From NCBI RefSeq assembly GCF_028502605.1, contig NC_079236.1, positions 620,001 through 684,000 of the forward strand: a DNA stretch of 64,000 bases. The letters run 5' to 3'. The stretch is from Trichoderma breve (taxonomy: Eukaryota; Ascomycota; Sordariomycetes; Hypocreales; Hypocreaceae). Made by a program: the position numbers and the translations under genes. Shown piece by piece: positions 1 to 11,972 of the stretch. Each line of letters begins with the position of its first letter. Position 1 is the first letter of the stretch. Below the pieces are notes generated by a model, which was not told the DNA's origin, made no database searches, and saw only the letters and a list, made by a program, of their open reading frames with translations.

Positions 1-1547
1 CCAGGGCCTACGACTCGTGGCAAGATGCTTGGGACGGGGGGTGACATGCGCATAGCCTCATCAATACAGGCAGGCAAGTACGCAATCCTCTGAAGTTCCG
101 CAGAAGCAAATCGTATAGGACACTTTACGTTGGATCCCTTCTTTCCTACGTCTTCAGGCGATAGGGGGAAAGCTTCACGAATTTCGCGGGTCAGACGTTT
201 AAGTGTACGGGGATTGTGGGTCAGATAAAACAAGGTCGAAGTTGTCGCCGTGATCATGCCATCTGTACCACCAATGATGAAAAGACTCGCTTCAGAAATG
301 AGTTCTTCTGTAGAGAAGGTATTGCCAGTCTTGGGATCGCGCGATGCGAGAAGTGCTTGCCAAATATCTCTGTACGGCATAGATGATTGCTCCAGGCGCC
401 AGAGGGCGAAAGATCGACTGACTGACATCAAGTTGCCCACGCCAACGATGAGTTCTTTGAACAATACCTTGTGTAGATTGCAGAAAAAGAGGGATTGCAT
501 ATGGCCCACCTTGAGGGCAAAATGTTAGCCAGTTGAATAATATCGTGGATCTCTCATTACCGTTATTTATTCCTCTGTAAATGAAACGCCGAAACGCCGC
601 TTTGATTTGACTTACCAAGTGGATTCCAGCGACACCGTTGGGTAAATCTTTAACAAAGTGTCGATACTTTGGATCTCTTTGGACATTCCATGTTCGGCCA
701 AAAGTCACAGAGCCCATGATATCGGCAATACAGAAAGCGACAGCGTATGACATGTCTTTACCTGGGCTCCAGCCATGCTCTCCTTGTGATTTGCTCCCAG
801 CTCCCTCGCCAATGATGCTGATAAACTCATCAAGGTGTGGCGTTACTTGGTCTTCGAATTCTTTAACCGCAGCCGGTGTAATGGCAGTCATATTGACTCG
901 GCGCCTGAAAGCATGCGCCTTGTGGTCCACAGTGGTGAGAGACATCTCTGCTCCGAAGAAGCGCTTGAAAGAGCCATACGCATCAGCCTTGAAAGTGTTG
1001 GAATTGACATCGTGAAGATCTCGAGACGCCCTTGCAGAGTTGATTGATAGTCGGTTAGGTCCAAATCGAACGAATTTCCCTTTGAGCATAAGTTGACGAG
1101 TCAAAATGGCGTATCAATGACAAGAAACGTACCATATTTCTTGTGCTGCTTATCAAGCTCGAGATGGCGGCCTCCCTCGGCGATCCAATAAACAGTGTAC
1201 CAGTCAGTGAGCGACGCGATCAAAGGTCCTGGATATTTGGCGAGAGGATGAAAAGCGAGCTTGTAGACTAGATTCGAGAAGAACTATGGCAAACAACCAC
1301 ATTAGCGCTCAATGAAAAGTAAAATAGCGCGATGTGAAACGGTGTTTGGATAGTTCTTGATCTGAATGACTTGAAAACGCGGAAAATTTGAGTAGTGCAT
1401 TCAACGCACCCATTCAAAGAAGATGATAGCTGCGGCTTGTGTATACCAAAGAAGGTTACGAGGTTGCTGCAAGTGGAAATATGACAATGTGGCTAGTCCT
1501 AGGCAGATGCTTGCGAAGGCGCAAGCAGGGATAATGTGAAAGGCCAT
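1..1547 (-). CDS. cytochrome P450 monooxygenase, 3' end outside window
   Basis: Haem-thiolate monooxygenase, expected to be ER-anchored and to oxidise a small lipophilic substrate. Model: exons 1410-1547, 1133-1283, 616-1079 and 1-509, read on the minus strand; all joins keep phase and give about 420 residues before the window ends. Seen: an N-terminal hydrophobic anchor (residues 1-45), the proline hinge region (HPLAKYPGP, about 58-66), a substrate-domain core, an I helix (FIIGGTDGMITATTS, about 328-341) and the K-helix ExxR (E401-A-M-R404). The Cys haem loop lies left of position 1. The start was chosen because the ATG at 1547 sits directly before the membrane anchor. Odd: the I helix has GGTDG where AGxDT is usual. 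The gene is divergent from the UbiA-type gene at 2541, suggesting a shared pathway and promoter (inference). Family assignment is firm; the CYP family is not resolved. Confidence 0.93.
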
Positions 1548-2540
1548 GGCTAGGGGCTGTTTCTCAGTGAGATTGAACGGAGTTTTCGGAAGGAGATGCG
1601 GTCATTGGCGGCAATGTCTACTCCTGGAGGATAAATAGAGCTCTTTGCTGAAAACTACGGTAAATCGTATTATTGACACCTGATATCAGCCTGGGTCATC
1701 GAAACTTCAGGTATCGGCCTCATGTGATGACAGGAAGAGGCGATGGTCATGGGTTGGATCTGATGATTTGCAGGAATAGAGTATCTGGAGGCGGTCAATT
1801 TGCTTATATGGTAGAACTGTCTGGAGAATACATAGATTGGTCAGCATACTGACCGAGGAGCGAACAGAATCGTGTTTGCTACCTGCTCATTCGTGCTACC
1901 ATACTCCGTACTCCGTACACCATTAAGAATGAAAGCACAAGCATCGGTATTAGCAGGGGGGCGGGGCGTGTGCTTCACTATTGAGGGGGTACAAGTAATT
2001 GAAGTTAATAAGATGACCCACAACACAATGAGTGTGGGCTATCCGTTTGTCCAAGCGTGGTGATGTTGGCTTCTGAGCTGGAAGTTGTTCAAAGACTCTG
2101 TTGTGAGAGTTGAATGACTTCAATCGAAAGTCTCCGGCTCCTCCTACTGTAGAAATAGAGCTATATTAGTGTATCACAGCTTAGAGTGAGACGGAATCGC
2201 GGGATCGTCATTCATTGTCACATCTCTCTCCACAAAAACCACACAGCACAGACCTGGAAAGATGATCATGAAAAAGGCACCGTGGATCCTGGTCTCCTTA
2301 AAAGTCGGGGCCATGTAGTGAAGTGGTGCAATGCCCTCTTTCATGCTCTTGGTTTAAATTGGAAGAGAATGGTCAATAGAGTGAACGTGCGCCGGGTATG
2401 AGAATATGTACATATAGCTCGGCCAGATCCGCTCCCCCTGTTAGTAGTTCAACTTCTTCGTCTTGGTAAAGAAGTATATCCCATGCCTCACTCATCTTGC
2501 TGGGCAAGCCTCAACTATTTCCCCTCCCGTTGTGCAAGCC
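1548..2540. promoter_or_regulatory. divergent intergenic promoter between P450 and UbiA-type gene
   Basis: About 1 kb separates the two start codons, which point away from each other, so this must hold both promoters. Visible elements are a tandem pair of TACTCCGTA copies at 1902-1917, a CGG-N6-CCG dyad at 2420-2431, and TATA-like AT stretches (near 2408-2418). ORFs inside are short, out of frame with each other and have no family resemblance. Co-regulation is inferred from geometry only. Confidence 0.6.
2420..2431. promoter_or_regulatory. CGG-N6-CCG dyad, candidate Zn2Cys6 binding site
   Basis: The 12-mer CGGCCAGATCCG is an inverted CGG pair with a 6-bp spacer, about 110 bp before the UbiA-type start codon. 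Fungal binuclear zinc-cluster regulators of the Gal4/Ppr1 type bind CGG inverted repeats with defined spacers. One copy of such a short site can occur by chance; no regulator gene is visible in the window. Confidence 0.3.
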
Positions 2541-3623
2541 ATGGACAATTACACGTTGTTAGAAAAGGGAGTCACAACTCCGGGCCCAATCGCCATTGAG
2601 ATTGCTGATGTAGAACAAACTCATAATCTGTCTGTAAGTAAGAGTTGGGTCCCAGTCAGCATATACCACTCTTATGCTCGTTAAAACTATGGGAATATGA
2701 TTAGGTGCTGACATTTTCTAACTCTGATACAGAGTCGATCTCTATTGTATCATCTGAAGACACTTTTTCTTTTCACCAAAAGCGATTTCAAAACAGTCAT
2801 TGTACCACAGAGCATATTCGCCATTACAGCAGCATTATCGACAACAAAGCTGACCACGGCACACTTCGGAGAGGGCGAGTTCCCAGATGTATGGACTATA
2901 GCTTCTCGCATGCCGTTGATGCTCATGTGGATTTGGGTGAATCTCTTGGTTGAAGATATCGCCAACCAGCGTCTTGGAGGGTCTGTTGTGGAAGACGCAA
3001 TCAACAAACCATGGAGGCCGTTGCCTTCGGGTCGGATTTCTCCAGAGCAAGCACGAGACTGGCTCCTCGTCGCCATTCTGGCCGCAATGGGCTTGAGTAT
3101 CTTGTCTGGCGGCTACACAGCGAGCATCACGTTAATGGCCTTCGTTTGGATGTACAACGACCTAGATGGTAGCAATAGCGGCATCTGGATTCGAAATGCG
3201 CTGAACGCAGGTGGTCTCATGTGCTTCAGCTGGGGCGCATTAGCCTCGCTCTCTGGAGGAGAATTGCTGCCAGAAGGTTTCGCTTGGATCATGGCGACGG
3301 GAGCTATCATAATGACAACAGTCCACGCACAGGACCTGCCAGACATTGAGGGGGATATGGCTCGTGGGAGACAGACGGTGCCCCTGCTGTACGGCGAGGC
3401 CGCGGCACGAATATCACTAGCAGTCATGGTTAGTTTCTGGTCGGTAGCGTGTCCGTTCTTCTGGAATGCTTCTTCATGGGGATGGGCAGCATCGACAAGC
3501 ATAGGGGGTGCAATGTCAGTGCTGGCGTTGAAGAATATGGGCCAGTGGTGGGACGAGGTGGTGTGGAAGCTGTGGTGCCTCTGGGTGGCGGCGCTGTATC
3601 TTCTGCCAGCATTTAAAAGGTAA
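2541..3623 (+). CDS. UbiA-type membrane prenyltransferase / terpene cyclase-like protein
   Basis: Integral-membrane enzyme of the UbiA superfamily, whose members move or cyclise prenyl diphosphates with Mg2+ held by two Asp-rich motifs. Two exons, 2541-2633 and 2733-3623 (intron 99 nt, GTAAGT donor, TACAG acceptor), give 327 residues. Seen: first motif region N101-x4-D106-x2-N109-Q110, followed by a conserved block with NKPWRPLPSGR (about 122-132); second motif D232-LP-D235-IEG-D239 followed by RGRQTVP; about seven to nine hydrophobic segments through the C-terminus. The length fits the family. Head-to-head with a P450, a pairing also known for UbiA-type terpene cyclases such as the fumagillin cyclase (family knowledge). 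Whether it transfers a prenyl group to an acceptor or cyclises a terpene cannot be told from sequence. The start is the first ATG giving an in-phase splice. Confidence 0.88.
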
Positions 3624-6600
3624 ACCAATAATAAAAAAAAGAGAATATGATTTAATGATTCAGTCCCATTGTTCTCCCATGTCCTTGCATATGCTTCATA
3701 AGCATTAGTGGTGGATGAGGGTGTGAGCTGCGTGTGAGCAGTGGCCACATGTCATAGTAGTATGCATGAGTGGATTGAGGACAGGTTCGGTAACAAATGC
3801 AACGTTTGGATGGAGTACGCTCCGTCGGATTTCTCTGCGGTCATGCAGGCACCGGCTTCTTGAAGTACAAGGTGTTCCTGTAAGTGCTTATGTGTGAGGT
3901 CAAGGCCATGGATCCAAGGGGTCTGCAGGCAGGCCACTTGGTCCCAATTGAACTTGGCCAAACTGTTCCTGCAGAATCAATACTCCAGCAGAATGTAAAA
4001 ACTTTCTGTCCATCATATATCCATCTTATTGTGGAGAAAGCCGGAAGCAAAGCCCAAACAGGTTCCCAGGGTGTGTCTCAGATATGCACGTACAAGTGCA
4101 CCTACACGTCAGGGTTGATATGGGGCTGGCCAAACCTGAAGAATATTCCAGAAGAGAGAAGAGATGTCAGAGACAAAGGTAACCAGGCAGGGAGAAGAGT
4201 ACTCGGATGTTACGGCGGCGTCATGACACTGTAAACGACAGGTACGACCGGATGCCGTCTTGCATGTCTATCATAAAAGGGGGCTCCTCCATGTGCTGTC
4301 TTGAACCGCGATCTACAACGTGCATGCCGTGTTTACGATACAGGTCAATAATACCCCACAGACTGCCGTGTTTGGGCAATACACGCATGAATCAGGCAAG
4401 TTAACTATTCGAAGACTCACGTATTTCTTCCACAGGGTTCCCCTTCTAGGGAGGACTCGTGTTGGTCTCGCACATCTAACATATTGTCACCTTCCGTTCC
4501 TCCGAGGGTTTGGCACCAACTAGCCACATGGTCGTAGACCTAACAACATAAATGAACAATATATATCTTTTACCAAGACGAATTAAGCCAATATGAGACC
4601 TCTGGCGGTGTTTATCGATCCCGCCACGGCGGGTCGGAAACTGGCCGCATCACGCACATGCAAGACGTCAGCGTAAGACCCAGTAATTACAGGGCCACGA
4701 AGCGCAAGTCGGGCTCTAGCAAAACACCGAACCATAACGGGGTTTGTCTCCAGTATCCCGCAGTATCAACTGATTGATTATACGAATAAGCACGCCTCCC
4801 TAAGACTGACAGCGGCCACCGAGGCCGGGAAAGCGTTTCGTAAATACGGAGTACGAGCCGCGCATTTCTTCTCACTCGAAAGCTCACCATCTGTTTATTT
4901 TCCTGTGGACAAGCTTATTTAAGCTTTCTGTTCTCTTTTCTTTCCTCTTATTTTCCCGTTCTGCCCTTTTTTTTTTTTTCCTTTTCTTCTTTTCTTTAGT
5001 CCATATGTTGAGAAGTGGTTCGTAACCACCAGATTCTTTGCATATCGGATATATTGGCGTTGAGGCTGTCTACCGGCGTCGCCGTGGCTTCTAAGTCCAA
5101 ATAAAGAAGAAGAAGGATCGGCCAATTCCCAGTTCGGAAACCGATGGTCTCCGTCATAGTTGGTCAAACCACGCAAAAGACCTCAAGGCCATGCATGCGG
5201 CCCGTGGTGGTGCTTTTCAATGGGGCTTTCTGCATAAACGCCATTCCATGGTATTGGTACAGGGTCTGTCTACTTGTAACTACGATATAATACGATATAC
5301 CTTACACCGTAACTAACATAGAACTACAATGGTAGGCATGCGGCTAAATAGAGCTGCATTGAGTAAAGAGACTCAATTGTTATTTAAGAAGCCTTGTATC
5401 TTGAGGTCCTACCGCTCTGTATTCCGTATTGCATGTTTCATGTAGGGCTACTCATAAGTTTGATCTACGGCGAAGAGGGGCAGCGAAGAATCTCTCATAG
5501 AAGCAAGTGACGTTCTTTGCCGATCCCCGGCCCCGGTAGCAAGCCAGTCGCTTGGACGGCCCGTTTGCGGCTTCACTAGCACGGAGATGCCCGTGCCTAG
5601 ATCGAGCGGTGCGCATACAAAGTAGCATGTCCGGGCAGTAATACTCCGGACGGAGCTAAGCGCTAATTACGCCGATGAAAAGATCGCATATGCTACCGAC
5701 ATGAATGGCCCAATACTCCTTGGCTTCATTATTCCTTTCAATGTTGAACATCTTGTGAGCCCTGCCTCCCGGCTACAAAACTGGTCTCCTAGAGATATGA
5801 TGCTTCTATACTACAAGAAGAGATGGAGAAGTAATTTTGGAGACATACTTTACACATGAAATACATTCCGTGGATTCGGATGATACTGGTTGCCTTCCAA
5901 CAGCTCATAATGAGCCAACCACTGCCTAGCATACATGTTTCTACATACTAACATCGCTCTGCTATCATAAGTATATTTCGTCTAGGCATGTATATACTCA
6001 CAAAGTGCACATTTCACCTCGTTCCAGGCATATTTATCATGCAAGAGAGAGATTCAATCCACTGCAAAATGGTCCGCATGGGGTGCAGTTATTGGGAACC
6101 ATGATCTGCGAACTTTTTTTTACGTCAAATTGCACCAATTTACGTTTCACTGTAGACACTAAGCTTTCCGCATCAATTCCGCAAGTGATGCTGTAATGGA
6201 GGGAAAACTGGAGCCAAATCCTGCGAGTTTTATAGTCTGCATTTGCGACTTGATCGTTTGATGTAAACATCATGCACAAGAGCGGATATCAGAACCGCTC
6301 CAGTGGGAGCTGAAGCCGAGTTCATTCACAGTACTATGTCCTCTATTGCCTTCTCAGTAGATGATTCTCAGGTCTCCGGCCTCACATGCTATCGTTTATC
6401 CCATCCCAGAAGTTATAACAGGCTGAAAGACAGTAAATCATGTCAGTGGTGAAAGCGCGATTACTTGTATGCTATACCCTCACTGACATGTGAACCCTGA
6501 AAATTTGTATAATTGCGTGAGTGGAGGCGGCGGTCTCCAACCACATGCCCTGTAGTTCGAAGGAATTATATGGGCCGTTCCCAAGGGCATGCATCCTAAG

Positions 6601-7420
6601 CTAAGGCATGTGCGTAGTCCGAATAGGCAAGCCGGAGCAGCATCTTGCATCCCCTAGTGTCGTTTGCCCTGGACGTCCCGCGCAGTTTCGGAGTGTGCAC
6701 ATCGACAGTACATGTAACATAGTGAAAAGAAAAGACGTAGGGACAGAGTCCCTTTGCATAACGGGTATGGAACCGATTTTATTGCTCCAAAATGGTCGTA
6801 TCCTCCATGAGACAGCCAACAGTTGTAGCAGTACAGATTGTAGCAATACAGGTTGTAACAATATCAGTTAACAGTTGTTGGCTCTAATCTAGACCAACAT
6901 GATGCCTCAATTCTCCTCTTTTTCCCCGCCATTTTCGATCCTTCTTCGATTACCAACAGAATTATTTATAAGCGACTTACCAGTTTCAACTTTCAGAAAT
7001 TTATTTAGACTTGATGTGCTGAATTGAGGCCCCTCTCTTCTGTTGTCAACCTTTCTTGGCACATAAATCCTCCCCCACCGCAGCTCTTCAAGGTCCTTCT
7101 CCACTCTGCCGGAATCTCATCAATACTACTACAACACCACAGGGATAGAAGACAAATCGTACGCCGACGCTGTAACTGCAGTGTATTGCCAAAAGAGAGA
7201 ATAAAGGGAGAAAAGAAACCCTAAAAGCTAGCAAAGGAATCCCACCCCATGATCGGTCAACCGGGCTTCGCCTATCTCACTAACAACATTCAGACACCCT
7301 CCAGGGCTGCCACGCCCAGTCCGTGCTTACACGCATACGTGTAGATCATACTACGCTGCCAATTGCATTCACCTTCTTCCTGGAGAAACTACCAAATAAA
7401 GACAAATTATATCGGTGTAA
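3624..7420. other. gene-poor AT-leaning stretch, no supported gene
   Basis: Nearly 3.8 kb between the UbiA-type gene and the SDR. ORFs of 60-116 codons occur on both strands but none shows family motifs, consistent codon use or matching splice sites. It contains a perfect 6-bp-arm GC dyad at 4620-4633, a TACGGAGTAC copy at 4845-4854, and a GC-richer patch near 5520-5670 with several CGG/CCG triplets. It could be regulatory, a decayed gene, or plain intergenic DNA; nothing decides among these. Confidence 0.5.
4620..4633. repeat. perfect GC dyad CCCGCC-AC-GGCGGG
   Basis: Six-base arms with a two-base centre. The outward-facing CCG/CGG halves resemble zinc-cluster half sites, and it could form a small hairpin. 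No gene start lies close on either side, so the role is open. Confidence 0.35.
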
Positions 7421-8736
7421 ATGATGACTGCTTTAACGTGGTTCATCACCGGCTGCTCTAGCGGGTTCGGCGAAATCCTAGTACGCCAGCTCCGCGCCGC
7501 CGGCGATAATGTTATAGCCACAGGTCGCAATGCCGATACGAAGCTTTCCCATCTCAAAGACACTGGAGCAGTGATTCTCGATCTGGATGTCACGGCGCCT
7601 GCCGCCGAAATCCAGACCAAAATCGGCGAAGCTTGGAAGATTTATCCAGGGGGCATCGACGTTGTGGTCAATAATGCTGGCTTCATCGTCAGCGGAGCGA
7701 TTGAGGAGCTAACGTAAGTAGATATCTATCAGTACACCCTTTATTGACTTTGCTCATTAGCGATATGCATACTTGTAATTGCCCTTTGACATCACACATT
7801 CCATCTTCGCATTAACACCCTCCTAACCTATCTCCGTAACACGTTTCTGCAATGTAGTATTATACTAATCAGCCCTAAACATCCTGGGGCATGGCCAGGC
7901 AAGAAGACATGGACTCTTCTTTTAAAGTGAATTTCCATGGTCCACTCAACATCACCCGTGCTATCCTCCCTCGTTTCAGGGCAAAGAACAAGGGTACGCT
8001 TCTATATGTAGGCTCTCAAGCGGCGTGGCATGCCGATCCCAGTGCTGGCAGCTATTGTGCAGCCAAGTTTGCTCTATCAGGTATGTGTCCATTCTCGATT
8101 GCCTGCCTTTACAAGGAGAACTGGAAGGTGGGAAGATCAATATGGTCTCCTTGAACACCCATCCTACCTCACTTATTGAAACGAGCACGGTGAATCACGG
8201 ATCCGGTAATGACCCATATCGTTTCTCTGCCGGCCGTGTCCCAATGGCCACCCATGTTCCAATCGAAAATACACGATTTAGGCAATTCGCTTACATTCAT
8301 GGGCCATGCATACTAATTCTAGCCAAATTCAGGAGCTGTCGAATGTCTCGCCAAAGAATTGGCCATCTTCTCCCCTGGCGTCAAGGTTCTCATGGTCGAT
8401 CCTGGGTACTTCCCCACCAAGGTGTTTTCCAACATCAGTCATGTCGAGGCCCGCAACCCCGACTATGCTCAATTCAATGCTGGCGTTCGGCAGTTTGAAG
8501 CCTCGCTCGTTGGGAAAGAACCTGGTGATGCCGACAAAGCCGTGACGCGAATGATTGAGCTCGTCAAGGGCACTGGAATGGCTGCTGGGAAGCAGATCCC
8601 TCTGCGAGTACCCTTGGGGTCGGACGGCTGGGAAAGGGTCAAAACAAAATGCGAAGAGACGATCAAGATTTGCGAAGAATGGGAGGAGGTTGCCAAAAGC
8701 ACAGATTACACGGCGGTAGATGCGGCTGTGAACTGA
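7421..8736 (+). CDS. short-chain dehydrogenase/reductase (SDR)
   Basis: NAD(P)(H)-dependent oxidoreductase of the classical SDR family. Exons 7421-7713, 7899-8080 and 8333-8736 join in phase to 292 residues, normal for the family. Seen: Rossmann glycine motif T10-G-C-S-S-G-F-G17, ATGR at about 33-36 (Arg after the second strand suggests NADPH), N84-N-A-G87, catalytic Ser137 (VGSQAAW) and Y150-x3-K154. Branch-site-like CTAAT lies 20-30 nt before both acceptors, supporting the two unusually long introns (185 and 252 nt). ATG codons at 7421 and 7424 are equivalent candidates. It lies 3.8 kb from the UbiA-type gene on the same strand, so membership of the same pathway is possible but not shown. 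The substrate cannot be inferred. Confidence 0.92.
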
Positions 8737-11700
8737 TACTAGACCTTGGTTGGTTCTTAATGAAGGATCCATCTAACGGGGATAGCATAGCTGTGGATCG
8801 TCTTAGTAACATGAAAACTCCTTCACAACTCGGCGTTATGCAAACTCACAATAAAATTCCGCTCAATATTCGATTCATCTTTCAAGGCTCATGCTACTCC
8901 ATGCCAAGTGAAAAGTTGATCACTATATGCTTCACATAAGTAAGTTGATGAAGTCGTTAAGTCGACTAAACCTCTTGAGCCGGGGCAACCAAAATCACAT
9001 TAAACTGAACCAGGACGGTAATTTGCAATTAGAACAGTATCATGAATGAATGACTTTCATCGCCAACCACCCCATGGAGACACTAGGAGAAGATTAAAGT
9101 CATTCCGCCTCCTGCTTGGCCTTAAATGATCCTATCCCTGTGGTTTCTGACGGTCGACCATGTTGTGCGAGAGTCGAGTAGTGTAATAGACGTGCTGGAT
9201 GGCGTTAAAGTTACGTGAGAGCCAATTGTACAGCACATTTCTTGTACCCGCGAGATTGCTGCCATCACGAGGTGTCGAATACTAGATATGTCTTCACACC
9301 GAAGGAGCTTTTTTGATCGCGTCTTTTTGACAACGTGGGATCACCAGAGCTTGCAGATAGTAGCCGCAGGGGCTATTTTAGCAGACAGAAAATGATATGA
9401 TAGCATTCAAGAATAACTAGAAACGTAAGCGGGAGGAAAGCGGACGCCAAACACGCTCAAATTCTCGCCATTCTTGCAGTGACCGTCCCTCCTTCGCAAA
9501 TGTAGATAGACAATCAGCGATCCCAGCCTTTTCCGCGTCAGCAGTTTGACGAACTGCACTACAGTACGAGTAGTTTACATGGTAACTCCGTCTTTATACA
9601 TCTCTCTGGGTGGACCAGCGATGCCTAACTTTATATATACATGATGAGCCTCCAAATATATATATATGGAATCAGCTTGGTAGCACTGGTATAGATGAGA
9701 GGTTGAGTATATATGCATTACTGATCGTGATGCCACCGGAATCACTTCAATGCGCTCTAGCACGCTTATGTCTCTGTTGGATACGGGACATATTTAGGTG
9801 AGAACTGTATACTAGTTGATGATATGAGAAATGGAGAGGACTTGGTCTAGTGATTCGTGATTTACATACCATCGTTAGACTTACTACAAGATAGACCCTC
9901 CAAAAAGACGTCATTGAAGAAAAATTCCAATAAAAGCATAAAATTAGTAAATTACTTGCCCCGTAGACCCCGCATACATTACTATCCCGCACTTCCACTA
10001 GGAATATTATTAGCAACAAGACGTCAATCTGATACCCATCTTTCGCAAATGCTCATTTTGACTCTCTTCATAGTCATCACCACAACCTCTCTATATACCG
10101 ATCCACGGAAAATAGACATGCAGTTTCTGCCTCAAGCTACCTAGTTAAATACAAAACTTTTACCATTGCCAATGGAGAGATTTGGAGAAAGGGATATTGC
10201 GCGCGGCGCCAATTCACTCTATCCTCCCGGGTAAGCGGCGCATGTTTCTTAAGAGCCCATGTGTTATATTGTAAAGATGGCAAAGCGAAGATATCCGTCA
10301 TCTATGAGACTGAACATACACAGCATACCCAAGAACAATTCAGGGACGGCACAGATAGTTGCCAACTGGAGCTCTGCATTGCTGCCGTTAAGTACAGCCG
10401 AGTGCGCGCAGGATAGTGCGTCCAATTATCTGACTGCAGTGCAATACAGGGTTTCTCCTCTTTTCAACAGTCTGCCCATTGATTCCTCTCACTTTGATCC
10501 AATGGAATACCCAACATCTTATTACATATGCTATTAATGGGCGTTTTACCTCTGCCGGCGTCACAATCCATCTTCAGCGGGGCCGCCTCCGAGCCGGACC
10601 CGGTGTATCGGTATCCACATATCGGCGTATCCATCGCGCTTCCGGCAAGCGGTCTCTTTTACAAGGCGTATCAATATTGGCATTCCTATGTAGGGTCAAT
10701 GAGAAAGATTAGAATATGAAAGAATCCAGTCTGCCTCATTAACGAATTCTCAAGATCAGTGTCTTTTTATTGGCTATTCCATCATAGCGAAATCCCAAAG
10801 TCCCGTGCCCACACCCTCGCCCGGCGCGTGGGGGCACTGTTTGCACAAGTTCACGAGAATATTAAAATCCCCTTTAAACAATTATGCCATATCACCAAAT
10901 CGATCTTCTCGCGTGGAATCATCACATTTGCCTACCATGACGGAATTTCTGCCTCGCATGGTAGTGAGAGGTCTCAAGACAGCCATTAGGGACTAATAAG
11001 GAGATTGGCCTGTGTTGGGCTGAGACATGTGTATCTAATACAAAGTGCCTCTCACGATACGAAATTTATCTCAATTTTTTTGTAATACATAATTTTTCGA
11101 TGATCAATCGGACAGGGGTGCCACACCATCTATGTGCCCAACCACAGCCGCAAGCTCGCTGCCATTGACTACATGTAGGTTTTACCCCTTGGCTTCAGAG
11201 CAAACAGTATTTTCGCAAGCGCCATTAATGAACTCTTGTCACAAGAGATCAAACAGGATTCCAGTAAATTTTTATATCAACACTTAAGGAAACAAGAGCA
11301 AAGGGGAGAAAGCTACAAGGCGTGGGAGTGTAACCTCAACCGTTGTCTCAATTTTCACCTCCGCGTAGCGCGGGGAAGGAAATAAGACACGTTGGCATTT
11401 TTCGACCCCGAGCACCGCACTATTCGCAATCATCACTTACAAATGATTACCCTTCAAACTTCCCGTAAACCCGAGAGTATCTGCCGTCCAAATCTCTCCA
11501 TTGATAGGCCAGAGCCCCTCTCATCGGGGTGATGAGAACGCCCGTCGCTGGAGTACAAGACTCCAACAGCATCGGCGAACTTGGATCATATTTCCCGCCC
11601 CCGATATATGAAGTAGTATCTTATGCTCCATCTTCCACATTTCCGCTGTAAGGAATACAAAGTTCCCATTACAAAAATGATCCACATAGATGTACAACGA

Positions 11701-11970
11701 GGGTGAAGTTTCGACGCTCAAGCCATTCACAGCCTCCATATGGGCGAGCTGTTGGGCAACATACATATCTAGCGTCCGCTTCATTCCCGATTTATAATCG
11801 AGAAGCCAGGGATTCTACTCCTATGCTATCCACAGCGGCGCATAGCGGTTGATAATCTGCATCCCGAGTAGTTCAGATTCACCGCCACAACTACAATGAA
11901 GTTGTATTACTTCCAGCGACCAGAGTTCGAGTTACCAGCCTCGTCCTCTAGATACAGACGAATATTTCTT
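8737..11970. other. gene-poor AT-leaning stretch
   Basis: No ORF here shows a recognisable domain. The longer frames (9857-10144, 10259-10537, 10479-10712 plus; 11521-11784 minus) have no convincing splice partners. Composition leans to A+T compared with the housekeeping block further right. I see no terminal repeats or transposase/reverse-transcriptase motifs. Confidence 0.5.
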
Positions 11971-11972
11971 AG

